A DNA stretch of 64,000 nucleotides from Hymenobacter cyanobacteriorum (GCF_022631375.1 NZ_JALBGC010000003.1:62001-126000), one strand, 5' to 3'. Positions 53,594 through 62,964 are shown, counted from the first letter of the stretch. Made by a program: numbers and translations. The notes: generated by a model from the sequence alone, not told the origin.

Positions 53594-53623
53594 CGGAGAG
53601 GGGGTCAGGGGGTGAGGCGCGCC
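53498..53623. repeat. CCTCACCCCCTG-type palindrome at the 5' end of the propeller gene
   Basis: Left arm GGCGCGCCTCACCCCCTG and, further in, CCCTCTCCGATGGAGAGG; right arm GGAGAGGGGGTCAGGGGG, then TGAGGCGCGCC. The stem is ~45 bp with small mismatches. Its translation (HPLTPSPMERG) is the typical product of this widespread repeat family. Confidence 0.85.
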
Positions 53624-53630
53624 GTTCGCG

Positions 53631-54413
53631 CTACCCCTCAAAATGCCGCAAGGCCAGCTCGTTGCCATCATACACGCCATAGCTGCAATAATTGACCCAT
53701 TCGCCCAGGTTCACGTAGCGGCTGCCGGGGCGCACCTCCACATCGAGGGGCAGGTGGCGGTGGCCAAACACGTAGTAGTCGTGGTGCTGGTGGGCTTCCA
53801 GTTCGCGGCAGTATTGCAGCAGCCACTCTTCGTCGCCGAAATACACGGTGTCGTCCTTGCCGGCCTGCATGCGACTGCGGCGGCTCCATTTATTGGCCAT
53901 GCCGATGCCAAAGTTGGGGTGCAGCCGCGCAAACAGCCACTGCGCCACGCCGGAGGTAAACACCTGTTTCAGGGCCTTGTAGCTATAGTCTTTCGGCCCC
54001 AGCCCGTCGCCGTGCCCAATGTGAAATAGCTTGTCGCCGATGCGCTGGCTCACTTCCTGCCGCAGCACCGGAATGCCCATTTCCTGTGTGAAGTAGCCAA
54101 ACATCCACATGTCGTGGTTGCCGGTGAAGATGGTGATGGGCAGCCCGCCATCGGTCAGTTCGGCCAGCTTGCCCTGCAAGCGGCTGAACCCGCGCGGAAT
54201 AGCGTGCTTGTACTCAAACCAGAAATCGAATAAGTCGCCCAGCAGGTAAATGGCTGCCGCGTCCTTGGCCGCCTCATCCAGCCAGCGCACAATGCGCTTC
54301 TCCCGGTCCAAAGAGGCCGCCGCGTTGGGCGCGCCGAGATGGAAATCGGAAGCGAAATATACCCGCTTGCCGGGCGGCAGAATAACATCAGAAAGTAAAT
54401 GGGGCGACTTCAT
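53631..54413 (-). CDS. lpxH: UDP-2,3-diacylglucosamine diphosphatase (LpxH)
   Basis: 260 residues from ATG 54413. Calcineurin-type metallophosphatase with motifs in order: ASDFHLGAPN (D23, H25), LLGDLFDFWFEYKHAIPRGF, FTGNHDMWMFGY, HIGHGDGLGP and FGHRHLPLDVEV. The FDFWFEY segment and overall length are typical of LpxH, which cleaves UDP-2,3-diacylglucosamine to lipid X and UMP in lipid A synthesis at the cytoplasmic face of the inner membrane. All metal ligands are present. Followed on the same strand by the propeller-like gene at 53593; a palindrome separates it from the LUD gene upstream. Confidence 0.95.
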   Translation of the reverse strand: MKSPHLLSDVILPPGKRVYFASDFHLGAPNAAASLDREKRIVRWLDEAAKDAAAIYLLGDLFDFWFEYKHAIPRGFSRLQGKLAELTDGGLPITIFTGNHDMWMFGYFTQEMGIPVLRQEVSQRIGDKLFHIGHGDGLGPKDYSYKALKQVFTSGVAQWLFARLHPNFGIGMANKWSRRSRMQAGKDDTVYFGDEEWLLQYCRELEAHQHHDYYVFGHRHLPLDVEVRPGSRYVNLGEWVNYCSYGVYDGNELALRHFEG

Positions 54414-54434
54414 TCAGTTTAGTTAGAGAACGGT

Positions 54435-54521
54435 TGTCATCCTGAGCGCAGCGAAGGACCTTATCACGGCTGAACGATTTGCGCTGGCGTGATAAGGTCC
54501 TTCGCTGCGCTCAGGATGACA
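54435..54521. repeat. TGTCATCCTGAG palindrome supplying the LUD gene's stop codon
   Basis: Left arm TGTCATCCTGAGCGCAGCGA and right arm TCGCTGCGCTCAGGATGACA, with AGGACCTTATCACG continuing the stem. It lies between lpxH and the LUD gene; the right arm covers the last codons of the LUD gene. Confidence 0.93.
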
Positions 54522-55191
54522 GGACCTTTTCGTTGTCAAGCGTAGCGTCGTCTTCTTCCAGCAAAAACAGCGCAATGCGGCGCGGGCCGTGCGCGCCCAG
54601 CACCAGCGTTTTCTCAATATCGGCCGTGCGGCTGGGGCCGCTGGTAAGCGATACCATCGAGGGCATGCTGGCAACGTAACGCTCCTGCATCACGCGCAGT
54701 GCATCGCCGATTTCGGCCACTACCTGGCTGGGGCGGGCCAACACGAGGTGCTGGTCGGGGTAAATGCTCAGCCGCCGGCCGCTACCCGTGGCGGCAGATA
54801 CCAGCACGCTGCCCGTGCGCGCCACCAGCGCTTCGCAGGAGGTCAGGCTTAGGTCGGCGTTGGCGATGAAGTCGGTTTCGTCGGCCCGAAATTCCACGCC
54901 GGCTGCTTGCAATACAGCTTGCAGGTCGGGCTCCCACACGTAAGGTGCGCCCACTTGCTGCCGCTCGCGGAAAGCAGCCAACTGCGCGGCGAAGTCGGCC
55001 AGCGTTTCGCAGTAGTGAAACTCGCCGCCAATCTGCTGGAACCGCTCAGCGAAAGCCACTACTACATCGGCGCTGCTCAGGGGGGGGTGCACGGGGGCCG
55101 CAAAGTCGGGCCGGGGCGGCAGCGGCGTGGGGCCAGCCGCCAGCCCCTGGCGAATACGGGCCAAGACGGCATCGCGGGAAGATTCGGACAT
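54511..55191 (-). CDS. LUD-domain (LutC/YkgG-like) protein
   Basis: 226 residues from ATG 55191 (MSESSRDAVLARIRQGLAAG). The LUD domain shows YVWEPDLQAVLQAAGVEFRA, ANADLSLTSCEALVARTGSVLVSA, RRLSIYPDQHLVLARPSQVV and SMVSLTSGPSRTADIEKTLVLGAHGPRRIALFLLEE, matching the LutC/YkgG family. LutC acts in the lactate utilisation complex, but stand-alone members in Bacteroidota next to ftsH have no firm role. The final residues (KVLSS) and the TGA stop are read from the palindrome, so the native C-terminus is probably altered. The gene is in the conserved ftsH neighbourhood and likely co-transcribed downstream of it, with a possible terminator between. Confidence 0.92.
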   Translation of the reverse strand: MSESSRDAVLARIRQGLAAGPTPLPPRPDFAAPVHPPLSSADVVVAFAERFQQIGGEFHYCETLADFAAQLAAFRERQQVGAPYVWEPDLQAVLQAAGVEFRADETDFIANADLSLTSCEALVARTGSVLVSAATGSGRRLSIYPDQHLVLARPSQVVAEIGDALRVMQERYVASMPSMVSLTSGPSRTADIEKTLVLGAHGPRRIALFLLEEDDATLDNEKVLSS

Positions 55192-55210
55192 GGCGCAAAA
55201 GTAAGGACAT

Positions 55211-55245
55211 AAAAAAAGCCAGCCCCACGCGAGGACTGGCTTCTC
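55211..55245 (-). terminator. Terminator after ftsH
   Basis: On the minus strand GAAGCCAGTCC and GGGGCTGGCTTTTTTT pair over ~9 bp and end in a T-run just after the ftsH stop codon. Confidence 0.7.
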
Positions 55246-55267
55246 TATTTGGCAATCGGCTACCGAA

Positions 55268-57385
55268 TTAGCCAGCCACCGCGCTGCCGCTCGAAGCCGG
55301 GGCTTCGTTGCTGCGGTTGTCGTCGAGGCCGGGCAGGTTCAGGTCGGGCAGGTCGCTGCCGAGCTTGCCGCCGGCGGCCTGTTCGCCTTTCACTTCCGAA
55401 GCGGTTTCGCTGCGGTCGGTGCCGGCCATGTGGGCCTGGTAGTTGGTCTGGGTTTCGAAGGGGCGCGGGCCCACGAGGCGGGTCAGGTCTTCCTGTTGCA
55501 GCACTTCTTTCTCCAGCAGCTCTTTGGCTACTACTTCCAGCTCGTGACGGCGCTCGGTGAGCAATTCCTTGGTGCGGGTGTAAGCGTTTTCGATGATGGT
55601 ACGCACTTCCTCGTCAATCATCTGCGAAGTGGCTTCCGAGTACGGCTTCGAGAAACCGTATTCGTTCTGGCCTTTCGAGTCGTAGAATGACACGTTGCCG
55701 AGCTTGGCGTTCATGCCGTACATCGTCACGATGGAATAGGCCATCTTCGTGATGCGCTCCAGGTCGCTCAGCGCGCCGGTCGAAATCTTACCGAACACCA
55801 GCTCCTCAGCGGCGCGGCCACCCAGGGCCATGCACATCTCGTCGGTCAGTTGCTCGGTGTTGTAGAGGAACTGCTCCTTCGGCAGGTACTGCGCGTAGCC
55901 CAGCGCGGCCACGCCACGCGGCACAATGCTCACCTTCACCAAGGGGTCGACGTGCTCCAGGAACCAACCCGCGATGGCGTGGCCGGCTTCGTGGTAGGCC
56001 ACAATGCGCTTCTCGCCGGGCGAAATGATTTTGTTTTTCTTCTCCAAACCACCAATCACGCGGTCGATGGCATCGGTGAAGTCCTGGTCGGTGATGAATT
56101 TCTTATCGCGGCGAGCAGCAATGAGGGCCGCCTCGTTGCAGACGTTGGCAATTTCGGCGCCGGCGAAGCCCGGGGTTTGGGCCGACAGGCGGCGGGCATC
56201 CACGTCGGGGCCCAGCGTCAGCGGTTTGAGGTGCACTTGGAAAATCTGGGTGCGGCCGTTGATGTCCGGCTTGTCGATGCTGATTTGGCGGTCGAAACGG
56301 CCAGGGCGCAGCAGGGCTGAGTCGAGGGTATCGGGCCGGTTGGTGGCGGCCAGAATGATGACGCCGGAATCGGTGCCAAAACCGTCCATCTCCACCAGCA
56401 GCGAGTTCAGGGTGTTCTCGCGCTCGTCGTTGCCGCCGGGCATCGAGCCCTTGCTGCGCGAGCGGCCCACGGCATCAATCTCATCGATGAAAATGATGCA
56501 CGGCGCCTTGGCCTTGGCCTGCTTGAACAAGTCGCGCACCCGGGCCGCGCCCACGCCCACAAACATCTCCACGAAGTCGGAGCCCGAGAGCGAGAAGAAC
56601 GGCACGTCGGCCTCGCCAGCCACGGCTTTGGCCAGCAGGGTTTTGCCGGTGCCGGGAGGGCCCACCAGCAGCGCGCCCTTCGGAATTTTACCGCCGAGGA
56701 TGGTGAACTTGCTGGGGTTCTTGAGGAACTCCACAATCTCCTGCACTTCCTCCTTAGCTTCTTCGAGGCCGGCCACATCTTTAAAGGTGATTTTCACCTT
56801 GTCGCCGCCTTCAAACAGCGCAGCTTTGCTTTTGCCGATGCTGAAAATCTGGCCGCCGGGGCCGCCGGCGCTCCCCATGCGGCGCATCAGGAACCAGAAG
56901 CCAACAATCATCAACAGAAAGAAACCGTAGGTGCCAACGTAGTCGCTGGCGCTGCTGCGGTCCTCCACATCAACCGGCACACGCTGGGGCGATGGCAGCG
57001 CTTTTTGCAGGTTGTCGATGTTTTCCTGCGCCAGCTTGGCATCGACTACGGTGTAATAGAATTGTGAGCCAATGCCTTCGCCCCCAAACGGCGAGCGGCG
57101 CGTGAGCTCCTGCTTGTACTTGGCCCGGGCCGCGTCCTTGAGCGTGACCTCTACAATCTTCTGATTGCTAACAATGTTGACCTTGGCCACTTCGCCGGCC
57201 GCCAGCATGGCTTCAAACTTCTGCTGGTTGATTCTGGCGGGCGAGTTCAGGTTGTTCACCCACATCACCCCAAACAAAAACACCAGCAGGCCCGCCAACA
57301 CCCATAGCTGCAGGCCCGGACGCGGGTTAGGCGCCGGGGTCAGGGGCTTCTTTTTTTTATTGGAATTCAGATTGTTATCCGACAT
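55268..57385 (-). CDS. ftsH: ATP-dependent zinc metalloprotease FtsH
   Basis: 705 residues from ATG 57385. Two membrane helices (~27-45 and ~150-168) flank a periplasmic domain. The AAA module has Walker A GPPGTGKT (~241), Walker [16 protein letters not shown] and the second region of homology [20 protein letters not shown]. The protease site is HEAGH (~465) with the third zinc ligand further on. The C-terminal Glu/Ser/Gly-rich tail is variable. FtsH degrades misfolded membrane proteins and regulatory proteins, for example in lipid A control, at the inner membrane. Upstream neighbour rsfS and divergent birA form a conserved Bacteroidota cluster. Length and all motifs are normal. Confidence 0.98.
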   Translation of the reverse strand: MSDNNLNSNKKKKPLTPAPNPRPGLQLWVLAGLLVFLFGVMWVNNLNSPARINQQKFEAMLAAGEVAKVNIVSNQKIVEVTLKDAARAKYKQELTRRSPFGGEGIGSQFYYTVVDAKLAQENIDNLQKALPSPQRVPVDVEDRSSASDYVGTYGFFLLMIVGFWFLMRRMGSAGGPGGQIFSIGKSKAALFEGGDKVKITFKDVAGLEEAKEEVQEIVEFLKNPSKFTILGGKIPKGALLVGPPGTGKTLLAKAVAGEADVPFFSLSGSDFVEMFVGVGAARVRDLFKQAKAKAPCIIFIDEIDAVGRSRSKGSMPGGNDERENTLNSLLVEMDGFGTDSGVIILAATNRPDTLDSALLRPGRFDRQISIDKPDINGRTQIFQVHLKPLTLGPDVDARRLSAQTPGFAGAEIANVCNEAALIAARRDKKFITDQDFTDAIDRVIGGLEKKNKIISPGEKRIVAYHEAGHAIAGWFLEHVDPLVKVSIVPRGVAALGYAQYLPKEQFLYNTEQLTDEMCMALGGRAAEELVFGKISTGALSDLERITKMAYSIVTMYGMNAKLGNVSFYDSKGQNEYGFSKPYSEATSQMIDEEVRTIIENAYTRTKELLTERRHELEVVAKELLEKEVLQQEDLTRLVGPRPFETQTNYQAHMAGTDRSETASEVKGEQAAGGKLGSDLPDLNLPGLDDNRSNEAPASSGSAVAG

Positions 57386-57504
57386 GAAAATAGCTACTTA
57401 AAACCGAGGATAGGTAGGAGCAAAACACCGCGCCGAAAACAAATGTTCGGCAAAAAGGCAGACGCAGTGCGGGCAGTTTTATTTTACCTCTGGAAATAAA
57501 AAGG

Positions 57505-57596
57505 CGTCATGCAGAGCGCAGCGAAGCATCTTTACCGCAGCAGTAAATAAATTGCGTTGCGCGGTAAAGATGCTTCGCTGCGCTCTGCATGACGTT
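57505..57596. repeat. GTCATGCAGAG palindrome between ftsH and rsfS
   Basis: Left GCGTCATGCAGAGCGCAGCG and right CGCTGCGCTCTGCATGACG, with GAAGCATCTTTACCGC stem continuation; nearly identical to the copy at 31514. Confidence 0.93.
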
Positions 57597-57615
57597 CTAG
57601 AGAATCAGGCGTCAA

Positions 57616-57996
57616 CTACGCCGGCTCCGATTCGATGTAGCTGATGTCGGCATCGCCCCACAGTTCTTCGAGGGCGTAGAAACGGCGACGGTCGCGCAGG
57701 AAAACGTGCACGACCACGTCAACATAGTCGAGCAGCACCCACTCGCGGTTGGTGCGGCCTTCGGTTTGCCAGGGGCTTTCGCCGGTTACTTTTTCGATTT
57801 CTTCTTCCACCGAGCGGGCGATGGCTTCAAGCTGCGTGTCGGAGTTGGCCGAGCAGATGATGAAATAATCGGCAACGGCATTTTTTAATTCCTTCAGATT
57901 CAGGACCACGATGTCGGACGCCTTTTTGTCCTGCATGCCGCGAACGACCAAATCTGCCAATGTGTCTGAATCCTGACGGACCAACGTGCTTTTCAT
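57616..57996 (-). CDS. rsfS: Ribosome silencing factor RsfS
   Basis: 126 residues from ATG 57996. The RsfS/Iojap fold is clear: MQDKKASDIVVLNLKELKNA, VADYFIICSANSDTQLEAIA, WQTEGRTNREWVLLDYVDVV and HVFLRDRRRFYALEELWGDA. RsfS binds ribosomal protein L14 (uL14) on the 50S subunit and blocks 30S joining in nutrient limitation. Upstream of ftsH on the same strand and divergent from birA, with ~67 bases between start codons. Normal length. Confidence 0.97.
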   Translation of the reverse strand: MKSTLVRQDSDTLADLVVRGMQDKKASDIVVLNLKELKNAVADYFIICSANSDTQLEAIARSVEEEIEKVTGESPWQTEGRTNREWVLLDYVDVVVHVFLRDRRRFYALEELWGDADISYIESEPA

Positions 57997-58063
57997 ATTG
58001 TCTGGTTAGGTATGAGCTTTACAGCCGAAAGTCTACGAAGTTAACGATACGCGCAAGAAGACT

Positions 58064-58822
58064 GTGGTTGTCACCCCTCAAACCCTATTTACGGGCCAAC
58101 AATTAGTCTGGCTCCCGTCCTGCGCCTCGACCAATTCGGAGGCTCAAACGTTGATTGTCCAAAACCGGGCCAGCGAAGGCTGCACCGTCATAACGGACTT
58201 TCAGACCGCCGGCCGGGGCCAGCGCGGCAACCAGTGGCAGGGCGCGCCGGCCGAAAACCTGATGCTGTCGGTGGTGTGGCAGCCCACGTTTCTGGCCGCT
58301 ACCGAGCAGTTTCGCCTCAGCCAGGCCGTGGCGTTGGGCGTGCACGACTGGGCGGCCGCCCTGCTCGGCCCCGACCCGAAGCTGAAATTGAAATGGCCCA
58401 ACGACCTCTACTACGGCAACCAAAAGCTGGGCGGCATCCTGATTGAGAACAGCCTGAGCGGCCCCAAAATCCAGCACAGCATCATCGGCATTGGCCTGAA
58501 CATCAACCAGCAGGAGCTGGCACTGCCCACGGCCACCTCGTTTGCGCAGCTCACCGGGCGGGCCTACGACCGCGCCGCCCTGGCCGCCCGGCTGCTGGAG
58601 TGCCTGGAGCGGCGCTACCTGCAGCTGCGGGCCGGGCAGGTGGGAGAGCTGCGGCGCGACTACCTGCAGGCGCTGTACCGCTACCAGGAAACCCATCCCT
58701 TCGTTATCGACGGGCAAACGGTGAGCGGCCAGATTGTCGGGGTAGAGGAAGATGGGCGGCTGGCCGTGGCTATTGGCAACGAACTGCGGCGGTTCGGTTT
58801 GCAGGAAATTCGGCACGGGTAG
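58064..58822 (+). CDS. birA: Biotin--[acetyl-CoA-carboxylase] ligase
   Basis: 252 residues with a GTG start at 58064; no better ATG lies in the first stretch. The catalytic BPL/LplA/LipB domain has STNSEAQ (22-28), GRGQRGNQW (50-58, biotinyl-AMP loop), KWPNDLYYGNQKLGGILIE (110-128) and IGIGLNIN (141-148). The C-terminal ~60 residues form the SH3-like BPL_C domain. There is no N-terminal HTH, so it is the short, non-repressor form. It makes biotinyl-AMP and transfers biotin to the AccB/BCCP lysine. Divergent to rsfS, conserved in Bacteroidota. Confidence 0.96.
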   Translation: MVVTPQTLFTGQQLVWLPSCASTNSEAQTLIVQNRASEGCTVITDFQTAGRGQRGNQWQGAPAENLMLSVVWQPTFLAATEQFRLSQAVALGVHDWAAALLGPDPKLKLKWPNDLYYGNQKLGGILIENSLSGPKIQHSIIGIGLNINQQELALPTATSFAQLTGRAYDRAALAARLLECLERRYLQLRAGQVGELRRDYLQALYRYQETHPFVIDGQTVSGQIVGVEEDGRLAVAIGNELRRFGLQEIRHG

Positions 58823-59096
58823 CAACCAAAGCGGCTAAAGGCGCATCAAGGGAGCGGGCAGCAAAAAATATCGAGCATTTTGAATAAAAAATATTTTCCG
58901 AGGCAACCATTCTTTCTGGCGCGCCGAGTTGTCGGCAAGGCCGCCGGTTAACTTTTGCGCGTCGGGCCAGTCTATCAAACTCAAATTCAAGGTTTGGTGT
59001 TGGCTGACAGCCTGGCACGCGCAACCCGGCACGGTGCTTGTCAATCTTTAATCCTACTGCTCCCTCTCTTTTACCTTCACTTTTTCTGCTCTTGCG

Positions 59097-59744
59097 ATGA
59101 AATTCTTTACTCGATTTGTGGTTGCTTCAGCTGCGTTGGTGCTTTCGGCGGCTTCGGTGTTTGCCGCCACCATCACGGTGCAGGTTGGCGACAACTTTTA
59201 CACGGGCCCGGACGGCACCAACACCATTCGCATGACGCGGGCCGACGTGCTGGTTTTCCAATACGTTGGCGCGTCGAGCCACCCAACCATGTCGGATAGC
59301 GCGCCGGCCGCCTGGCCCATCTTTCAGATGAACGCCGCCAATACGTCCAAAACCTTCGCGGCGAATACCTTTACGGCGGGCACGTATCCGTTTCACTGCA
59401 CCGCACACGGCGGGCCGGGCGTGGGCCAGTTTGGAACGCTCATTGTGTCGGGCACGGCTACCGCCACGCTCGATGCCAACCTCGCGGCCGCTGTCCTGAA
59501 CGTGTACCCCAACCCCAGCCATGGCCAGGTGACGGTGCAACTCAACCAAAAGGCCGGAGCCGATTATAAGCTGCGCCTGAGCAACATCATCGGCCAGGAA
59601 ATTCGCACGGTGGCCTTGCGGCCCGAGCTGACGGCCGCCGGCCTGCCGCTTGATTTGAGCGACTTGCACAACGGCGTGTATTTCTACAGCCTGCTTGTGG
59701 ACGGCAAGGTGGCCAGCACCAAGCGCCTCGTGCTGCAAAACTGA
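59097..59744 (+). CDS. Secreted plastocyanin-like cupredoxin with T9SS type A sorting domain
   Basis: 215 residues from ATG 59097 with a signal peptide (MKFFTRFVVASAALVLSAAS, then VFA). The cupredoxin domain (~24-120) has ITVQVGDNFYTGPDGTNTI, GASSHPTMSDS (first His ligand) and TYPFHCTAHGGPGVGQFGTL (Cys and second His). The usual axial Met in a CxxHxxM motif is absent. The C-terminal ~80 residues (VYPNPSHGQVTVQLNQ ... DLHNGVYFYSLLVDGKVA) are a T9SS type A sorting domain. It is probably a surface redox or copper-binding protein, but the missing Met means copper binding is uncertain. Monocistronic. Confidence 0.9.
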   Translation: MKFFTRFVVASAALVLSAASVFAATITVQVGDNFYTGPDGTNTIRMTRADVLVFQYVGASSHPTMSDSAPAAWPIFQMNAANTSKTFAANTFTAGTYPFHCTAHGGPGVGQFGTLIVSGTATATLDANLAAAVLNVYPNPSHGQVTVQLNQKAGADYKLRLSNIIGQEIRTVALRPELTAAGLPLDLSDLHNGVYFYSLLVDGKVASTKRLVLQN

Positions 59745-59935
59745 CCCCAACCGGACATAATGATTTGACAAAAAGCAGCCTCGGGCTGCTTTTTGTGTTT
59801 CTGGCCTGAATTGAAAGTTGGTGACGCGGTGCAACGGTGCATTGCCTACTTTTGCCCTTTCACCAACTTACCCGCTTCTTGTTCCGGCCGCGTTCTGTTC
59901 CCGCACGGCCGGGTGTTTGTGCCTCATCCGATTGT

Positions 59936-62900
59936 ATGCGCTCCTTTAAAAGCCTGAATAACCTCGTTGGCTGGGTGGTTTTTGCCATTGCCGCCGCCAC
60001 CTACCTGCTCACCCTGGAGCCCACCGCTTCGTTCTGGGACTGCGGCGAGTTCATCGCCTGCTCCTACAAGCTGCTGGTGCCGCACCCCCCGGGAGCGCCC
60101 ACCTTCCTGCTGCTGGGCCGGCTGTTCTCGCTGTTTTCGTTTGGCGACGTGACGAAGGTGGCCGTGCTCATTAATGCGTTGTCCGGATTAAGCAGCGCCT
60201 TCACCGTGCTGTTTCTGTTCTGGATTATTACCCGCATGGCCCGCAAGCTGGTGCTGCGCGAGGCCGTGGCCAACAGCAACCTGGCCGCCGAGGCCATCGA
60301 ACCCAACGGCTACCAGCGCCTGCTCATTCTGAGCGCGGGCGTGGTGGGCGCGCTGGCGTTTGCCTTCTCCGATTCGTTCTGGTTCAACGCCGTGGAGGGC
60401 GAGGTGTACGCCATGTCGGCCCTCTGCACCGCCGCCGTGGTCTGGATTATGCTGAAGTGGGAGGCCCACGCCAACGAGCCCGATTCCGACAAATGGCTGA
60501 TTCTGATTGCCTACGTCATCGGCCTCAGCATTGGGGTGCACTTGCTGAATTTGCTGACGCTTCCGGCCCTGGGCTTTATTTACTACTACCGCCGCACCGC
60601 CAACCCGTCGCTGAAGGGCGGCATTATTGTGATGGTGGTGAGCATGGTGATTGTGGGTTCGATTCTGGTGGGCATCATCCCGGGCCTGCCCACGCTGGCC
60701 GGCAACTTCGAGGTGTTCTTCATCAACTCGGTGGGCCTGCCCTTCAACTCGGGCCTGTTCATCTTCCTTATCGTCTTCATCGGCCTGATTTGGTTTGGCT
60801 TCCGCCTCTCCTACCAGCGCCGCAGCCAGCTGCTGAACACGGCCATGCTCTGCTTCGTGTTCATTCTGATTGGCTATTCGAGCTACCTGATTGTACCCAT
60901 CCGCAGCTCTTTTCAGCCCACCATCAACGAAAACGACCCCGAGGATGTGCTGAGCTTCGTGAGCTACCTCAAGCGCGAGCAGTACGGCTCGCGGCCCCTA
61001 CTCTATGGCCCGCAGTTCAACGCCCAGCCGGTAGACTACGCCGAGGGTGCCCCCCGCTACGCCCGCGACCTGAAAACCGGTACCTACAAGGAGATTCTGC
61101 CGCGCCAGCAGGAGCCCGTGTACCGCGACGAGGACAAAATGCTGCTGCCCCGCATCTACAGCTACGAGCCCGACCAGATTGCCAACTACAAAAAGTGGGT
61201 GGATATTCAGGACGGCGTGAAGCCGACCATGGGCCAGAACCTGGGCTTCCTGTTCCGCTACCAGATGGGCCACATGTTCTGGCGCTACTTCATGTGGAAT
61301 TTCGTGGGGCGCGAGTCCGACGTGCAGCAGGCGGGCGTGGTCACACCGTTCAGCCCGAGCAAAGCCTCGCTGCCGGCCCGCATCGGCGACAGCCCGGCGC
61401 ATAATAATTTCCTAGCTCTGCCGCTCATCCTGGGCCTGATTGGCCTGTGGTTCCAGAGCCGGCGCGACAGCAAGGATGCCTGGGTAACGGGCCTCTTGTT
61501 CCTGATGACCGGCCTGGCCATCGTGCTCTACCTCAACCAGCCGCCGCGCGAACCGCGCGAGCGCGACTACACCTTCACCGGCGCCACGTTCGCCTTCGCC
61601 ATCTGGATTGGCTTGGGCGTGCTGGGGCTGGCCGAATTGTTTGGCAAAGTGGTGAAGGCCGACGGCCTGCGCGCTGGCCTGGCCTTGGCGGCGGGCCTAC
61701 TCATTCCCGGCATTATGGTGGCCCAGGGCTGGGACGACCACAACCGCTCCAACCGCTACAACTCGGTGGACTCGGCCAAGAACCTGCTGAATAGCTGCGC
61801 CAAGGATGCCATCCTGTTCACCAACGGCGACAACGACACCTTCCCGCTCTGGTACGCCCAAGAAGTGGAAGGCATACGGACCGACGTGCGCGTGGCCGTG
61901 CTTTCGTACCTCAACACCGACTGGTACATCGCCCAGATGAAGCGCCGCTCCTACCTCTCGGAGGGCTTCCCCATCTCGATGCCGGCGGCGGCTTACGCCC
62001 AGGGCACCAACGACATGCTGCCTTTCGCCGCCAACCCGGCTGTGCCCAGCGTGAACCTGAAGGAATTTATTGAGCTGGTGAAGGCCAACAACCCGCTGCT
62101 GCAGGTGCAGTACCAGGAAGGCGGCCCGATGATGATGAGCTTCCCCACCCCCAACTTCTTCCTGCCCATCGACACGGCGGCCGTGAAGCGGTTGGGCATC
62201 ATCCCCAAGGACCGCGAAAAGCAGCTCGTATCCCAGATGGAGTGGAGCATGGGCAAGCGCGCCATCGAGAAGAAAAACCTGGTGATTCTGGACATGATTG
62301 CCACCAACAACTGGAAGCGGCCCATCTACTTCAGCAGCACCGTGAACCCCGGCGACTACATGAACCTGCAGCCCTACTTCCAGATGGAAGGCATGGCCTA
62401 CCGCCTGCTGCCCCTGCGCGACCCCAACTACAACCCGCAGAGCGGCGATGACGGCTTCGTGGAGAAGGACCTGACCTACCAGCGCCTGATGAAGGACTTC
62501 AGCTACCGCGGCCTGCAGAACCCGCACATTTTCTACGACGAGAACAACCTGCGCTTCCCGGCCAACTACCGCGACAAGTTTGCCCGCCTGGCCAACGCCT
62601 ACCTGGCCGAGGGCAACGTGGCCAAGGCCAAGGAAGTGGCCGACAAGGCCCTGGAGCTGATGCCCGACGCGGCCATCCCGTACGACTACTACTCGCCGCA
62701 GCTGGTGGCGGCCCTGGTGGCGGGCGGCGAAAAAGCCAAAGCCGACCAGATACTGGACACCATGACCCAGCGCTCGGAGCAGATGCTGGCCTACTACGCC
62801 ACCAAACCCGACGGCAGCCTGTTTGAAGACGACCAGCGCGGCTACCTCGTGGGCCTGCAAAGCGTGTACATCGCCGCCGAGCGCGCCGGCGACAAGCCCC

Positions 62901-62947
62901 GCGCCGATAAGGCCCGCGGCCTGATGCAGCAGTACTACCCGCAGTAG
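59936..62947 (+). CDS. DUF2723 multi-pass membrane protein (protein O-mannosyltransferase-like)
   Basis: 1003 residues from ATG 59936 (MRSFKSLNNLVGWVVFAIAA). The N-terminal motif LLTLEPTASFWDCGEFIACSYKLLVPHPPGAPTFLLLGRLFSL is the DUF2723 signature (conserved D/E and HPPG). About 11-12 membrane helices run to ~residue 600. A soluble C-terminal region includes CAKDAILFTNGDNDTFPLWY, AEGNVAKAKEVADKALELMP and other TPR-like helices. This GT-C-fold-like family is universal in Bacteroidota and is thought to transfer sugars from lipid carriers to exported proteins. Acts in the inner membrane. Followed by a strong hairpin. Confidence 0.93.
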   Translation: MRSFKSLNNLVGWVVFAIAAATYLLTLEPTASFWDCGEFIACSYKLLVPHPPGAPTFLLLGRLFSLFSFGDVTKVAVLINALSGLSSAFTVLFLFWIITRMARKLVLREAVANSNLAAEAIEPNGYQRLLILSAGVVGALAFAFSDSFWFNAVEGEVYAMSALCTAAVVWIMLKWEAHANEPDSDKWLILIAYVIGLSIGVHLLNLLTLPALGFIYYYRRTANPSLKGGIIVMVVSMVIVGSILVGIIPGLPTLAGNFEVFFINSVGLPFNSGLFIFLIVFIGLIWFGFRLSYQRRSQLLNTAMLCFVFILIGYSSYLIVPIRSSFQPTINENDPEDVLSFVSYLKREQYGSRPLLYGPQFNAQPVDYAEGAPRYARDLKTGTYKEILPRQQEPVYRDEDKMLLPRIYSYEPDQIANYKKWVDIQDGVKPTMGQNLGFLFRYQMGHMFWRYFMWNFVGRESDVQQAGVVTPFSPSKASLPARIGDSPAHNNFLALPLILGLIGLWFQSRRDSKDAWVTGLLFLMTGLAIVLYLNQPPREPRERDYTFTGATFAFAIWIGLGVLGLAELFGKVVKADGLRAGLALAAGLLIPGIMVAQGWDDHNRSNRYNSVDSAKNLLNSCAKDAILFTNGDNDTFPLWYAQEVEGIRTDVRVAVLSYLNTDWYIAQMKRRSYLSEGFPISMPAAAYAQGTNDMLPFAANPAVPSVNLKEFIELVKANNPLLQVQYQEGGPMMMSFPTPNFFLPIDTAAVKRLGIIPKDREKQLVSQMEWSMGKRAIEKKNLVILDMIATNNWKRPIYFSSTVNPGDYMNLQPYFQMEGMAYRLLPLRDPNYNPQSGDDGFVEKDLTYQRLMKDFSYRGLQNPHIFYDENNLRFPANYRDKFARLANAYLAEGNVAKAKEVADKALELMPDAAIPYDYYSPQLVAALVAGGEKAKADQILDTMTQRSEQMLAYYATKPDGSLFEDDQRGYLVGLQSVYIAAERAGDKPRADKARGLMQQYYPQ

Positions 62948-62964
62948 TTTTTTGCTGTTGGCTT

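Noticed and set aside
61697..62860. Minus-strand open frame opposite the DUF2723 gene
   Set aside because: Shadow of a conserved membrane protein.
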